Shown: positions 36,594 through 45,184 of the stretch, in pieces | How positions within the stretch are numbered: the stretch's first letter is position 1 | Layout of the letters: every line of letters starts with the position of its first letter | DNA from: Methanosarcina sp. KYL-1 | GTDB lineage: Archaea > Halobacteriota > Methanosarcinia > Methanosarcinales > Methanosarcinaceae | Direction of reading: 5' to 3' | NCBI RefSeq assembly: GCF_024372725.1 | Contig: NZ_VOUA01000026.1 | Span: 1 to 55,117, forward strand | Length of the DNA stretch: 55,117 nucleotides | Notes under the pieces: model-generated | What the model saw: the letters and a program-made list of their open reading frames with translations, nothing else | What the model was told of the DNA's origin: nothing | Databases searched by the model: none | Made by a program: the position numbers and the translations under genes

Positions 36594-36974
36594 ATGGCAC
36601 TTTACGGCAGCCTGCGAAACGGCCTCTACAACAGCCGGCGCTTTGACCTCCCGAACAAATCGGAACTCCTGGGGACAACCAGAATTCCGGGATACGCCCT
36701 CTATTCCCTCGGCCCCTACCCTGCCATTTACCCTTCGGAAACCGGCTCCGTGGTCGCGGAGGTGCGAAGGTTTTCAGGCAAGAAGCAGATTGAGATTGCG
36801 AAGTCCATCGATTACATGGAACTTTTCGGGGGCTACCACAGGGAATACGTTGACCTTGAAATCGAGGGAAAAAAGATAAGGGGCTTCATTTACGTCTACG
36901 ATGAGGATCCTGGGACGGAAAAAATCGAGCATGGGGATTGGGTAGAACACCTGAAAAAGAAAGAAGAAAGTTGA
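36594..36974 (+). CDS. Gamma-glutamylcyclotransferase-like (GGCT/AIG2) protein
   Basis: A 126 aa GGCT-fold protein. The substrate-binding YGSLRNGLYN lies at residues 4-13. GYALYSLGPYPAIYP is near 35, and a glutamate-containing LFGGYHREYVDLEI near 80 provides the likely general base region. An upstream in-frame ATG at 36471 would add 41 residues that include TLYGSVFHRN, a near copy of the YGSLRNG motif, so the longer form may be the remnant of a partial duplication. I prefer 36594, where the fold begins. It follows the EF-Tu-like gene closely and may share its transcript. Confidence 0.65.
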   Translation: MALYGSLRNGLYNSRRFDLPNKSELLGTTRIPGYALYSLGPYPAIYPSETGSVVAEVRRFSGKKQIEIAKSIDYMELFGGYHREYVDLEIEGKKIRGFIYVYDEDPGTEKIEHGDWVEHLKKKEES

Positions 36975-37395
36975 ACCGCCCGAATTGCGCTTCCCGAGTT
37001 GCGCCTCGGGAGAACGCGTCCTTTTCACTCACTTCGTTCGCTCAAGAGGACAAAAAGACAGGTGAGGGGATGAGAGTCGAATTAAACCGGGGCAACCGGA
37101 ATACCTTACCAAACGTGTATTGTCCGCTTGCTTGCAAGCGGCCTTCTTCTTAATGAAGAATAAAAATACGAATCGTAAGAATAAACACGAAACAAAAACC
37201 GGATAAAAGCTTTGTAAAAACCGCTACCGCCTTCGAAACCTCAGCATTAGTAAGCATCTGGCCCTACCAGAGGCAGCGGTTCAAGATCTCCTTCTCTTCG
37301 TCCGGCGGCTTCGTGCGCTTCAGGACTTCGGACTTCACACGTGTTATCCTTCAATTCCCATATAAAGTGGAAAGTAGAGTGGTAAAGGGGAGGGG
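36975..37395. other. Hairpin-rich gap before the FGE-like gene
   Basis: Stems include TCCCGAG-TTGCGC-CTCGGGA (36992-37011), a larger GTCCTTTT/AAGAGGAC stem around 37018-37052 with internal CACTTCG/CGAAGTG-like pairing, CCGCTTG-CTTG-CAAGCGG (37124-37141) and TTCTTC/GAAGAA (about 37144-37160). No gene is seen. The region may be a processed 3' end, a terminator cluster or a relic of mobile DNA. Confidence 0.4.
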
Positions 37396-38214
37396 TTAAA
37401 TTTCCCTCAGGACACGGAAACCGAGGTAGTAGATGCGGCGGTCGGGGTCGTCGCTGCCGCGGGCCGCCGACCGGCAGTCCTCGGCGCTGCTGAGCCAGCT
37501 GCCACCCCGCTTGATCCGGAAAGAGCTACTTCCATTTTCCCAGGCACTGCCATCAGAAGGAGCGCCGTTATAATCTGAATAATACCAGTCCTGACACCAT
37601 TCCCAGACATTGCCATGCATGTCATAAAGACCCCAGGGATTGGGCTTCTTCTGACCAACAGGATAAGTCTTCTGATTTGAATTATCCCTATAACATGCAT
37701 AATCCCCGGGTTCCAATTCACTATCTCCAAAGGAATACATGGTTGTAGTCCCGGCACGGCAGGCATATTCCCATTCGGCTTCCGAGGGCAGGCGGTACTT
37801 ATCAGTCCCTTCCTTTTCATTGAGTTTTTCAATGAATTCCTGGGCATCATCCCATGATACCTGTTCAACGGGTAGCTCATCACCTTTGAAATAAGAAGGA
37901 TCGTTGCCCATCACTTCACGCCATTGTTCCTGAGTTACTTCGTATTTACCCAAGTAGTAAGGCTCTTCAATCGTAACTTTATGGACAGGACCTTCGTCAT
38001 CTCTGTCTTCTTCGCCTGAAGGAGAGCCCATATTGAATTCCCCGGCAGGGACCTTCATGAATTCCATGCCAATGGAATTGGTGTAGTCAGGTTCCGGTTC
38101 AATTGAATCATTGTGGTCAGGCCCCGGTTCTTCGGGCTCGGTGCAACCCAGGACTCCGCAAAAAAGGAGCATAATTAACAAGGTACTAAAAATTTTAGTC
38201 ACTCTTTTAACCAC
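37396..38214 (-). CDS. Formylglycine-generating-enzyme-family lipoprotein
   Basis: A 272 aa predicted lipoprotein. The signal LLIMLLFCGVLGC ends in a lipobox (Cys24), and a Pro/Glu/Asp spacer follows. The FGE-sulfatase (SUMF1) domain occupies about 45-272: FMKVPAGEFNMGS, GKYEVTQEQW, PVEQVSWDDA, YRLPSEAEWEYA, DMHGNVWEW, RGGSWLSS and a final GFRVLREI. Members either make formylglycine in sulfatases or have lost that activity. Here the sequence has the carbohydrate-binding-like scaffold, and I cannot confirm the catalytic cysteine pair. It is flanked by an imperfect 24 bp direct repeat (37306-37329 and 38280-38303), so it may be a transferred cassette. Confidence 0.8.
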   Translation of the reverse strand: MVKRVTKIFSTLLIMLLFCGVLGCTEPEEPGPDHNDSIEPEPDYTNSIGMEFMKVPAGEFNMGSPSGEEDRDDEGPVHKVTIEEPYYLGKYEVTQEQWREVMGNDPSYFKGDELPVEQVSWDDAQEFIEKLNEKEGTDKYRLPSEAEWEYACRAGTTTMYSFGDSELEPGDYACYRDNSNQKTYPVGQKKPNPWGLYDMHGNVWEWCQDWYYSDYNGAPSDGSAWENGSSSFRIKRGGSWLSSAEDCRSAARGSDDPDRRIYYLGFRVLREI

Positions 38215-38494
38215 TTTATATCACCATCAGAAGATCCATGTTACAACACAAGTTAGAAGGCTAAGCACCTCAGGGCCAGCAGCTTCGCACGTTTCGGGAC
38301 TTCATACCCACGCTTGATTTCTACATCCGCCATTTTTGAACACCTACGCTTTTTTTATACATTTAAGCTATAAAGATATTTTTGTTTTACACTTTGTTTG
38401 ACACAGGAGACGAAGCCGAAAGCTATTAATAAGAAACCCTGAAAGTATTTGATAATGAACAACAACTGAAGTATTCTGTTTTATTGAAAGTGTT

Positions 38495-38598
38495 AACCGT
38501 TGATCGCAGATATTGGGTCTAACCGTTGATCGCAGATATTGGGTCTAACCGTTGATCGCAGATATTGGGTCTAACCGTTGATCGTAGATATGGAGTCC
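38495..38598. repeat. 26 bp tandem repeat
   Basis: Four units begin AACCGTTGATCGCAGATATT at 38495, 38521, 38547 and 38573, the last diverging after 18 bp. It ends about 30 bp before the methyltransferase start. The rest of the 38215-38494 gap is AT-rich and without a gene. Confidence 0.9.
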
Positions 38599-38624
38599 GC
38601 GAAGTTGGAAAGGAGGGCTCGTTT

Positions 38625-39470
38625 ATGAATTTTACAGATATTATTGAGTTTACAAAGAAACCGCAAATCTATGCAGAAGGAAATGCTGTCATGTGGACAG
38701 ATTCCCACATTTCAAAACAGTTGTTGGACATTCATCTGAATCCGGATATCGACCTGGCAAGCCGGAGGAGGTCAAGCATTGAGAGTACTGCAGACTGGAT
38801 TTTAAATTCGGTCAATATGGAAAAAATGAATATTCTTGATCTGGGATGCGGACCGGGATTGTATGCCGAGATCATGGCAAAGAGGGGGCATAAAGTAATA
38901 GGTGTCGATTTCTCCAGGAATTCAATCGAATACGCCAGAAACGAAGCCTTAAAGAAAAACCTGGATATAGAATACGTAAACCGGAATTACCTCGAACTAC
39001 GTGAGGAAAATAAATATGATCTTGTAATGATGGTTTTTACTGACTTTGGCGTCTTACTGCCGCAGGAAAGAAAGACATTATTACAGAACGTTTACAGGGC
39101 TTTAAAACCTGGCGGAACTTTTATTTTTGATGTTCTGAGCGATAAGGACATCGAAATGAAAGTTGCTAAGAAATCATGGGAAATGGAAGAGAGCGGCTTT
39201 TGGAAAGACAAACCGTACCTGATTCTTTCAGACTCTTTTTACTACCCGGAAGACAAAGTGATATTGTACCAGCATATCTTAATAGATAACTCGGATAATT
39301 TCGATGTATATCGTTTTTGGACTCATTTCTTTACGTCCGATGTCCTGAACAAGATTCTGGGACAGGAAGGCTTTGAGAAAATCGAGTGGTATGATAATGT
39401 ATTGCCGGATCTCGATCTCTGGAATGGAAACAATGTTATCTTTTGCAAGGCAACTAAGCAAGGCAACTAA
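38625..39470 (+). CDS. Class I SAM-dependent methyltransferase
   Basis: A 281 aa methyltransferase. SAM-binding motif I is ILDLGCGPGLYAEIMAKRGHKVIGVDFSRNSIEYA near residue 68. KYDLVMMVFTDFGVL near 130 is motif II-like, and LKPGGTFIFDVLS near 160 completes the core. No small-molecule or protein target is obvious from context. The start at 38625 follows AGGAGGG by 7 nt; an upstream ATG at 38565 lies in the tandem repeat. The final codons and stop derive from a 13 bp repeat (39445-39483). Confidence 0.82.
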   Translation: MNFTDIIEFTKKPQIYAEGNAVMWTDSHISKQLLDIHLNPDIDLASRRRSSIESTADWILNSVNMEKMNILDLGCGPGLYAEIMAKRGHKVIGVDFSRNSIEYARNEALKKNLDIEYVNRNYLELREENKYDLVMMVFTDFGVLLPQERKTLLQNVYRALKPGGTFIFDVLSDKDIEMKVAKKSWEMEESGFWKDKPYLILSDSFYYPEDKVILYQHILIDNSDNFDVYRFWTHFFTSDVLNKILGQEGFEKIEWYDNVLPDLDLWNGNNVIFCKATKQGN

Positions 39471-39483
39471 GCAAGGCAACTAA
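39445..39483. repeat. 13 bp tandem repeat across the methyltransferase stop
   Basis: GCAAGGCAACTAA occurs three times head to tail. Because 13 is not a multiple of three, unit 1 reads as ...ACT AAG and only unit 2 presents an in-frame stop TAA (39468-39470). Confidence 0.85.
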
Positions 39484-39546
39484 AAAGGAATTTTAATAGT
39501 GAAAATGGAAAGCAGAGCCTCGAAAACTCACAGTTTCCTTAAAAAC

Positions 39547-40320
39547 TCACAGTTTCCTTAAGAATTCGAGGCTCTTGATCCCTTCTTCAACAGAAGCCAT
39601 TTCCGTAACAAAGATCCCCCTATAATCCGAGAGCTTTTCCATAACATTTTTCCAGTCCACAGTGCCTCCTCCCAGGGGGAGGTGTTCGTCTTTTTGGCCC
39701 ATGTTGTCATGGATGTGTACGTGAGAGATCCGGTCTCCCAGCTGGTCCAGAAACTCGTCTGTAAGCCCCACGGTGTTGGCATGCCCCACATCGAAGGTGA
39801 AACCCACGTTGTGGCTTCCGACCGAATCGAGCATTTCCTGCATTTCGTCGGGGTATTTTCCAAAGATTTTCGGAAAGTCAGGCATGTTCTCGACTGCAAC
39901 CAGGACCCCGAAATCGGCTGCAAAATCGCAGATTTCCCGGAGGGAGGCAAGGTTGGTCTGGTAGGCTTCGTAGGGGACCTGAGCCCCGTAGGGGGAAAGG
40001 TAGCCAGGGTGGACCACGGCAAGGTTGACGTAGCTTGAAGCCAGAGTCAGGTAATGCTTCATCTGCCTGATAACTTCCCCACGGATGGAGTCGTTTAAGC
40101 CTGCCAGGTTCATGTCCGAAAAGGGCAGGTGCAGGGTCAGTTCTAAGCTGGTGGTCTCATAGATGTTTTTCACGTTCTGGATGGTCTTGCTGTTCAGGCA
40201 CTGAGACCCTTCCTGCACGATCTCCCAGCCCGTGTACCCGTGGTCTTCAAGCGTGTAGGCCCATTTGAAAGGGTCTTCAACGGCCGAACGCGACGAAAAA
40301 CTGATCCTATGAAGCTGCAT
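39547..40320 (-). CDS. Sugar phosphate isomerase/epimerase-like TIM barrel
   Basis: A 257 aa protein of the xylose-isomerase-like/AP endonuclease 2 superfamily. Metal ligands are seen in LTLHLPFSDMN, VVHPGYLSP, VAVENMPDFP, FTFDVGHANTVG and SHVHIHDNMGQKDEHLPLGGGTVDW. The last is strongly characteristic. An endonuclease IV role is less likely at this length and without its lesion-binding motifs, but cannot be excluded. Two CTCACAGTTTCCTTAA units lie just past its 3' end (39527-39560). Confidence 0.78.
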   Translation of the reverse strand: MQLHRISFSSRSAVEDPFKWAYTLEDHGYTGWEIVQEGSQCLNSKTIQNVKNIYETTSLELTLHLPFSDMNLAGLNDSIRGEVIRQMKHYLTLASSYVNLAVVHPGYLSPYGAQVPYEAYQTNLASLREICDFAADFGVLVAVENMPDFPKIFGKYPDEMQEMLDSVGSHNVGFTFDVGHANTVGLTDEFLDQLGDRISHVHIHDNMGQKDEHLPLGGGTVDWKNVMEKLSDYRGIFVTEMASVEEGIKSLEFLRKL

Positions 40321-40417
40321 GGCGACAATTCATTCCTTTTCAATTGATTTTACATAGCTTTTCTACTGGCTTACATAAAGTTGTGGACGGGAATTAAGAT
40401 ATAATTAACTAAGCCTG

Positions 40418-40550
40418 AATATACTGAAACCGGGCTTCAGATAACGAAACTTCAGTTGACTGCACTTCAGATAACGAAACTTCAGTTGACCGCACTTCAG
40501 TTGACCGGGCTTCAACTAACAAAGATTCAGTTAACCGAGCTTCATTCCCT
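40418..40550. repeat. Degenerate ~15 bp repeat following UPF0201
   Basis: Read on the minus strand, units such as TCAACTGAAGTGCGG repeat about eight times. They start with the TGA-AG of the UPF0201 stop (40542-40544) and extend outward. Confidence 0.75.
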
Positions 40551-41021
40551 TTCCACGTAGTCCATCCCGACTTCAACAACCGGCTTCCCGTCTTCGGTAA
40601 GAGGCAGAAGCCACTCAATCAGCCTTTCCAGTTCTTCGGGAGAATCCGCTTTGATAAGGACCTCAATGGACCCCAGGGACCCTTCTTCCGCAGGAATGCT
40701 GGGGACCCCGACAAAGGCTACCTGCTTATTGAGGAAAAAACGGACAGAAAGCCCCTCACAGGACAGGCCTTTACTGAAGACCTTGTTGCGGATGCTATCT
40801 ATGATCGCTTCCCTGCGAATGAGCTCGTGCAGGGAAAGCAGGAGGTCAAGCCCCCCATGGCCTGAGAGGGAAAAGGAAGGAGACGGGCCTTTTCCGGGCT
40901 CTGCTACCCCCAGAGATTTCCTTTCAATTTCGATTCCTGAGAAAAGCTTCGAGATTCCCACAGCAACCTTTTCAGGGTCTTCTGTGGGATAGACAGGTGC
41001 TGAAACCTCAACATGTATCAT
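40542..41021 (-). CDS. UPF0201 family protein
   Basis: A 159 aa archaeal conserved protein opening with IHVEVSAPVYPTEDPEKVAVGISKLFSGIEIE, typical of UPF0201. The compact alpha/beta body has been proposed to bind RNA, without a demonstrated function that I know of. It lies directly downstream of UPF0200 in the same orientation (60 bp apart), a pairing recurrent in archaea, so the two probably work together. Confidence 0.85.
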   Translation of the reverse strand: MIHVEVSAPVYPTEDPEKVAVGISKLFSGIEIERKSLGVAEPGKGPSPSFSLSGHGGLDLLLSLHELIRREAIIDSIRNKVFSKGLSCEGLSVRFFLNKQVAFVGVPSIPAEEGSLGSIEVLIKADSPEELERLIEWLLPLTEDGKPVVEVGMDYVERE

Positions 41022-41080
41022 GAATTTACTCCATGGATTTGAACTGATGGCCTTAAGTCGGCAGATATATTAAAGTGAAT

Positions 41081-41644
41081 TCACTCAACCGGATTTTCTC
41101 TGGAATAGTTTTTCAGGACCTCAATGACCTTTTCTTTGAAAGCCTCAAGGGTGGAATCGTTTTCAATTTCTGCATTGGAAGCTATTATGGCGTCACCCAT
41201 TCCCCAGCCGAGTTCACGCTCATCCCTGTTGCGCAGACCGTCTATGCTGTCCATGTCATCACTCCTGCCCCTCTTCTGTACCCTGCCGAAGCGGGTATCT
41301 AAGGGAGCGTAGACGGCTATAAGGATAAAACTTTTTCCGAATTCCCGCCTGAAGCATTCCAGTTCGGCAATCCCACGGACCCCGTCAACTACAACAAGCT
41401 CCGAGCCGCTTTCCCGGATCTGGGAGACACAGCGTTTGGCAACGGCATCCATGCCTTCTCGCTTCCTGAGATCCGTTGCAACCATCCCTGTGTTTGCGTC
41501 GCTGGGCTCGAGCCCCTGTTTCAACACTTCTTTCCTTATCACGTCCCCCATGTTAACCACGGGGACGCCCATCTCAGAGGCGGTTCTGGCAGCTTCGGAT
41601 TTTCCCGAGGCCGGCATGCCTACAAATGCTATTATCTTCATCAA
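41081..41644 (-). CDS. UPF0200 P-loop kinase-like protein
   Basis: A 187 aa nucleotide-kinase-like protein. Walker A is GMPASGKSE near residue 9, followed by VVNMGDVIRKEV near 30 and SELVVVDGVRG near 85. The overall layout resembles dephospho-CoA or adenylate kinases. UPF0200 members are annotated as nucleotide kinases without a proven substrate. UPF0201 lies directly downstream. The start may be the second Met. Confidence 0.85.
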   Translation of the reverse strand: MMKIIAFVGMPASGKSEAARTASEMGVPVVNMGDVIRKEVLKQGLEPSDANTGMVATDLRKREGMDAVAKRCVSQIRESGSELVVVDGVRGIAELECFRREFGKSFILIAVYAPLDTRFGRVQKRGRSDDMDSIDGLRNRDERELGWGMGDAIIASNAEIENDSTLEAFKEKVIEVLKNYSRENPVE

Positions 41645-41997
41645 AAATTACCTTGTAAACTTGAATAATTAAACCTGAATTATGAAACATATGAAGCTGA
41701 ATTATGAAGTTGAATTATGAAACATATGAATCTGCATATAAAACCATGTGATTTCACATATAAAGTATGTAATATGATCCTAGTCAAACCACAGGATAAT
41801 ATATATTATTTCCTGAAAAATTGAATTTTTTAAAACTGATTCTTAAAACTGATTCCTAAAAAAGGCATGAGCTTTTCCCCAAATAGGTGAAGGCATAGAG
41901 GGTCGGACAGGAAGGCCTTCGAGAGGATAAAGGGAAAATATGAGGGAAAAGCTGGCCCTGGCAGGACTTTGAAGGGGAGCCTGCTTTTATGAAAAAC
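41645..41997. other. Gap between UPF0200 and orc1
   Basis: Repeats of TGAATTATGAA(A/G)CATATGAA lie near 41678-41728, then AT-rich sequence with no gene. A run of purines precedes the 3' end of orc1. Confidence 0.45.
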
Positions 41998-43242
41998 TTA
42001 TGAGAACATCTTGTTAAAGACTGAGGTCTTGAAGTCCACCAGTGGCTTCAGCCTGTAATCTTCAAGAAGCACCCTGCGGGTGTTTTCCACGGGGACGCTC
42101 AGGGAGATTTCTTTTGTGCGGCCGTATCGGCCTTTGCTTACCACAACGGCATTGACGATGCCCAGCATGTCAAGTTCGGACATGAGGTCTGTTACCCTGC
42201 GCTGGGTCAGGATGTCCACATCGATGTGGTGACAGAGCTGGCGGTAGACGTTATACATTTCCCCGGTGGTGACGTTCTTGCCTTCTCTGCCCCGGTTCCG
42301 GAGCATTATGATACTGTAGAGCACGAGCTTGGACTGGGTGGGGAGGGTCCGAACCACTTCTACCACGCGGTCGATTTCTATCTTTTCCTGGGCGCGGCGC
42401 ACATGTTCTTCCAGGACCTGCGGCTGGTTCTCTCTTTCCGCAATTTCCCCGGAGACCCGCAGTAAGTCAAGCGCCCGACGGGCGTCGCCGTGTTCCTGGG
42501 CGGCAAAGGCGGCACAGAGGGGGATCACCATTTCTCCAAGGACCCCGTCGTTGTAGGCCATTTTTGCCCTCTGCTTCAGGATGTCGCTGATCTGCTCGGC
42601 GTCGTAGGGAGGGAAGATCAGTTCCTCTTCACCAAGGGAACTCTTTACCCTCGGATCCAGAAATTCCGTGAATTTCAGGTCGTTGGACACCCCTATCATG
42701 CTGACCTTGGCTTTCTTAAGGTCCGTGTTAATCCTCGAGAGGTTGTAGAGGACGTCGTCGCCTTTCTTGATCAGCTTGTCAATCTCGTCCAGGATGATGA
42801 TTATGACCTGGTCCCTGGAATCAATTGCTTCCTTGAACTTCATGAAGACCTGGTCCGTGGGCCACCCGGTCATAGGGACCTCTTCTTCAAAGTGCCGCGC
42901 AAGGTTTGCAAGAAGCCGGTACTGGGTATCGATGACCTCACAGTTAATATAGACCACGGAACAGAAAATCGACTTGTCTTCACTTACCCTTTCGAGTTCC
43001 TTTCCCACATACCGGGTCACAGCAGTCTTTCCTGTCCCTGTTTTCCCGTAGATCAACACATTTGAGGGCGTTTCTCCCCGAAGCGCAGAGACCAGAATGG
43101 TCGCAAGGCTATTGATCTGTTCATTCCTGTGGAGCAGCAGGTCCGGCGTATACGAAGGCCGAAGAACCTCTTTGTTTTTGAAAATGGACTGCCCGTCAAG
43201 TAATTTTTCGAACAAACCGTCTAATGATTGAGCTTTAATCAT
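41998..43242 (-). CDS. Orc1/Cdc6 replication initiator
   Basis: A 414 aa AAA+ initiator that binds origin recognition boxes and loads the MCM helicase. Walker A YGKTGTGKTAV is at about 63-72, Walker B IIILDEID near 147, and an RRALDLLR sensor-2 arginine region lies near 260. The C-terminal winged helix (about 320-414, with TQRRVTDLMSELDMLGIV) carries the DNA-reading surface. Start 43242 follows GAGGG by 9 nt; a longer frame to 43275 is unlikely. It is transcribed away from the ORB-bearing gap upstream, a classic archaeal origin arrangement. Confidence 0.92.
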   Translation of the reverse strand: MIKAQSLDGLFEKLLDGQSIFKNKEVLRPSYTPDLLLHRNEQINSLATILVSALRGETPSNVLIYGKTGTGKTAVTRYVGKELERVSEDKSIFCSVVYINCEVIDTQYRLLANLARHFEEEVPMTGWPTDQVFMKFKEAIDSRDQVIIIILDEIDKLIKKGDDVLYNLSRINTDLKKAKVSMIGVSNDLKFTEFLDPRVKSSLGEEELIFPPYDAEQISDILKQRAKMAYNDGVLGEMVIPLCAAFAAQEHGDARRALDLLRVSGEIAERENQPQVLEEHVRRAQEKIEIDRVVEVVRTLPTQSKLVLYSIIMLRNRGREGKNVTTGEMYNVYRQLCHHIDVDILTQRRVTDLMSELDMLGIVNAVVVSKGRYGRTKEISLSVPVENTRRVLLEDYRLKPLVDFKTSVFNKMFS

Positions 43243-44092
43243 GAATGACCCTCTTCTTACAAAAATTGATAACAAATGATGGAATGGATTCGCACAATTT
43301 ACGAGACATTAACGTTTTTCCCTTTAAGATCAATAATTTAGATCATAATTTAGATCAATAATTTATATTCACCAATTTCAATAACTGGACGCTGCCTAAC
43401 TGGAAATCTTCCGTTAGCAAGTTTTTTGGGGCTTCCGGTTACGGAATTTCCAATGGTTATTGCCATCTGCTGAGGACCCGGATACCGGCAACATGAGGCT
43501 GCCTTCACATTTATAGGTATATTCAAACTGTTCATTTCACAGGTTACCGGGTTCATACATGGGGGATCGTTGTTGGACCTTTGACTTCCACAATTTTCCT
43601 TTTTACGATTTTCTGTGCCTGCTGACCCGAACTCTCTGGACAAATTTCAAGCGCAAGCACAAATTGGAAAGCACACAGATTGGAAAGCATGCATATTGGA
43701 AAGCGTGCAAATATAGTTTTCCGAGTTTTATACGGGTTTGGGGGACTACCCCATCAATTAAAACCCTTGTGAATACTGTGGCCTCACTTAATTTTACCCT
43801 TCACTGTAGCAGGCTATTTAATTTTCAGCGAAGTTCGGTGAAGGGACAGGTGCATGGCCTCAAGGTCGATAGTCTTAAGGTCGGCGCCGGAAGAGGATGT
43901 TCTCAAGCTGTCAAAAGCTATCATAAGCTAATTAGAACATCCCCACAAAGCACTCTTAAAGCACCGATAAAACCTGTCACGTGGAACTACTCTAAACAAA
44001 ATTCTAGCCCATATGAGTATATAAATCATTGAATTTAGATCATATTTGCAGTAGATGCAATGGAAGTGCACGGTATTAATAGTTATGGTAAA

Positions 44093-44114
44093 GACCCCTT
44101 TATTTCCAGTGGAG
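44093..44114 (-). other. ORB-like element
   Basis: On the minus strand CTCCACTGGAAATAAAGGGG followed by TC: the full ORB layout of dyad core plus G-tract. Adjacent to orc1/cdc6. Confidence 0.78.
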
Positions 44115-44216
44115 GTATTCTATAATATAAATACTGCAGGAAAAATCAATATGATAAGACCCTGGAGAAGAATAAAGAAAATTTCGCAACTCCAGAGCAT
44201 CTGGAGGTGTAGACAA

Positions 44217-44237
44217 GACCCCCTTTTTCAGATGGAG
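44217..44237 (-). other. Degenerate ORB-like element
   Basis: Minus strand CTCCATCTGAAAAAGGGGGT: it keeps the flanks and G-tract but has a damaged GGAAA core. Confidence 0.45.
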
Positions 44238-44254
44238 AAAATTGCAAAAAAATT

Positions 44255-44276
44255 AACCCCTTTATTTCCACTGAAA
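44255..44276 (-). other. ORB-like element
   Basis: Minus strand TTTCAGTGGAAATAAAGGGG followed by TT: a good match to the other elements, in the same orientation as 44093-44114. Confidence 0.75.
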
Positions 44277-45184
44277 AAAATAAAAAAAATTCACATTTAA
44301 AAAAGTTATATCAAAAATAGTGAATAAAAACTGCATGAAAACTGTATAGAAAGTTGTATGAAAATAGAAAGTTGTATGAAAAGTTGTATAAAAAGTTGTA
44401 TAAAAAGTTGTATGAAAAAGAGTTATTGTGTTTCCTGAGCTACTTTTGACCCCTGCAAAAAAACACGGTAAAATTTCTCATAAAACCATTATATAGATTC
44501 TCTATGCAAATTCATTTCAAAGTCATTATGTAAATGATTTATTTAATTACTTATATAGTAAATTTGACTCTATTTCCATGCCTTTAACTTTGTAAAAAAT
44601 AACATGAAAGTTAATGAAGTTTTCGAAAAACTTATAAAAAATATAAGGGATACAGGAAAGTATCTATTGTATCTAGAATACCTGGTCAGTCAAGTATAAA
44701 GTCAAACATTATAGGACTGACAGGACAAGAATTATAAAAATAATAAAGAATTATTGGCATAGTTAATTCCAGCCCTATTTCCTTGAAAACAGACCTAAAA
44801 CCCTGAAATGAAGGTTCATATGTTCGCAATCCAACCTCAAAAGTAGATTATGTACCTTTCAATTCAGTAATGCAGATATTTGTTATCAGAGCTGCCAGAA
44901 ATAGAGTGCAATAAGAGTGTTTGTATTAAGTATTGATGCAAGTATTGATGCAAGTATTGATGCAAAGCCCTGTAATGCAAAATTCCCGGACTTCTGTGAT
45001 CCCCTGAGAGATAAGCGATCTAAAAATGCCCGGAACCCGAATTGCAGGTAAATGCAGAGATAAAAATGCGTTGGAACAAATTGTAAAAAAGTCTTATAGA
45101 AGGGAGTTGGAAATCAAGCCCTTAGGGAAATATAAAAGGGAATCGGAAATGAAAACCCCCTTATGAAAAACCTGGAGTTAGACA

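Larger units (their letters stand above)
43243..45184. other. Probable replication origin, left part
   Basis: This 1.9 kb gap beside orc1/cdc6 contains ORB-like elements at 44093-44114 and 44255-44276 (minus orientation) and a degenerate one at 44217-44237. AT-rich DNA follows (44280-44990), including short AAAGTTGTAT and AAGTATTGATGC repeats. ORFs here (for example 43350-43643 and 43559-44032) lack recognisable protein character. A perfect palindrome CTCCAGA-GCA-TCTGGAG is at 44190-44206. Confidence 0.7.

Noticed and set aside
36975-37395. tRNA gene in the hairpin-rich gap
   Set aside because: No T-loop GGTTCGAATCC-like element paired with a 7 bp acceptor stem.
43350-43643. 97 aa minus-strand frame in the origin region
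   Set aside because: No recognised domain or start signal; probably chance or a decayed gene.
43559-44032. 157 aa plus-strand frame in the origin region
   Set aside because: Unordered composition, no promoter or ribosome-binding site, overlaps repeats.
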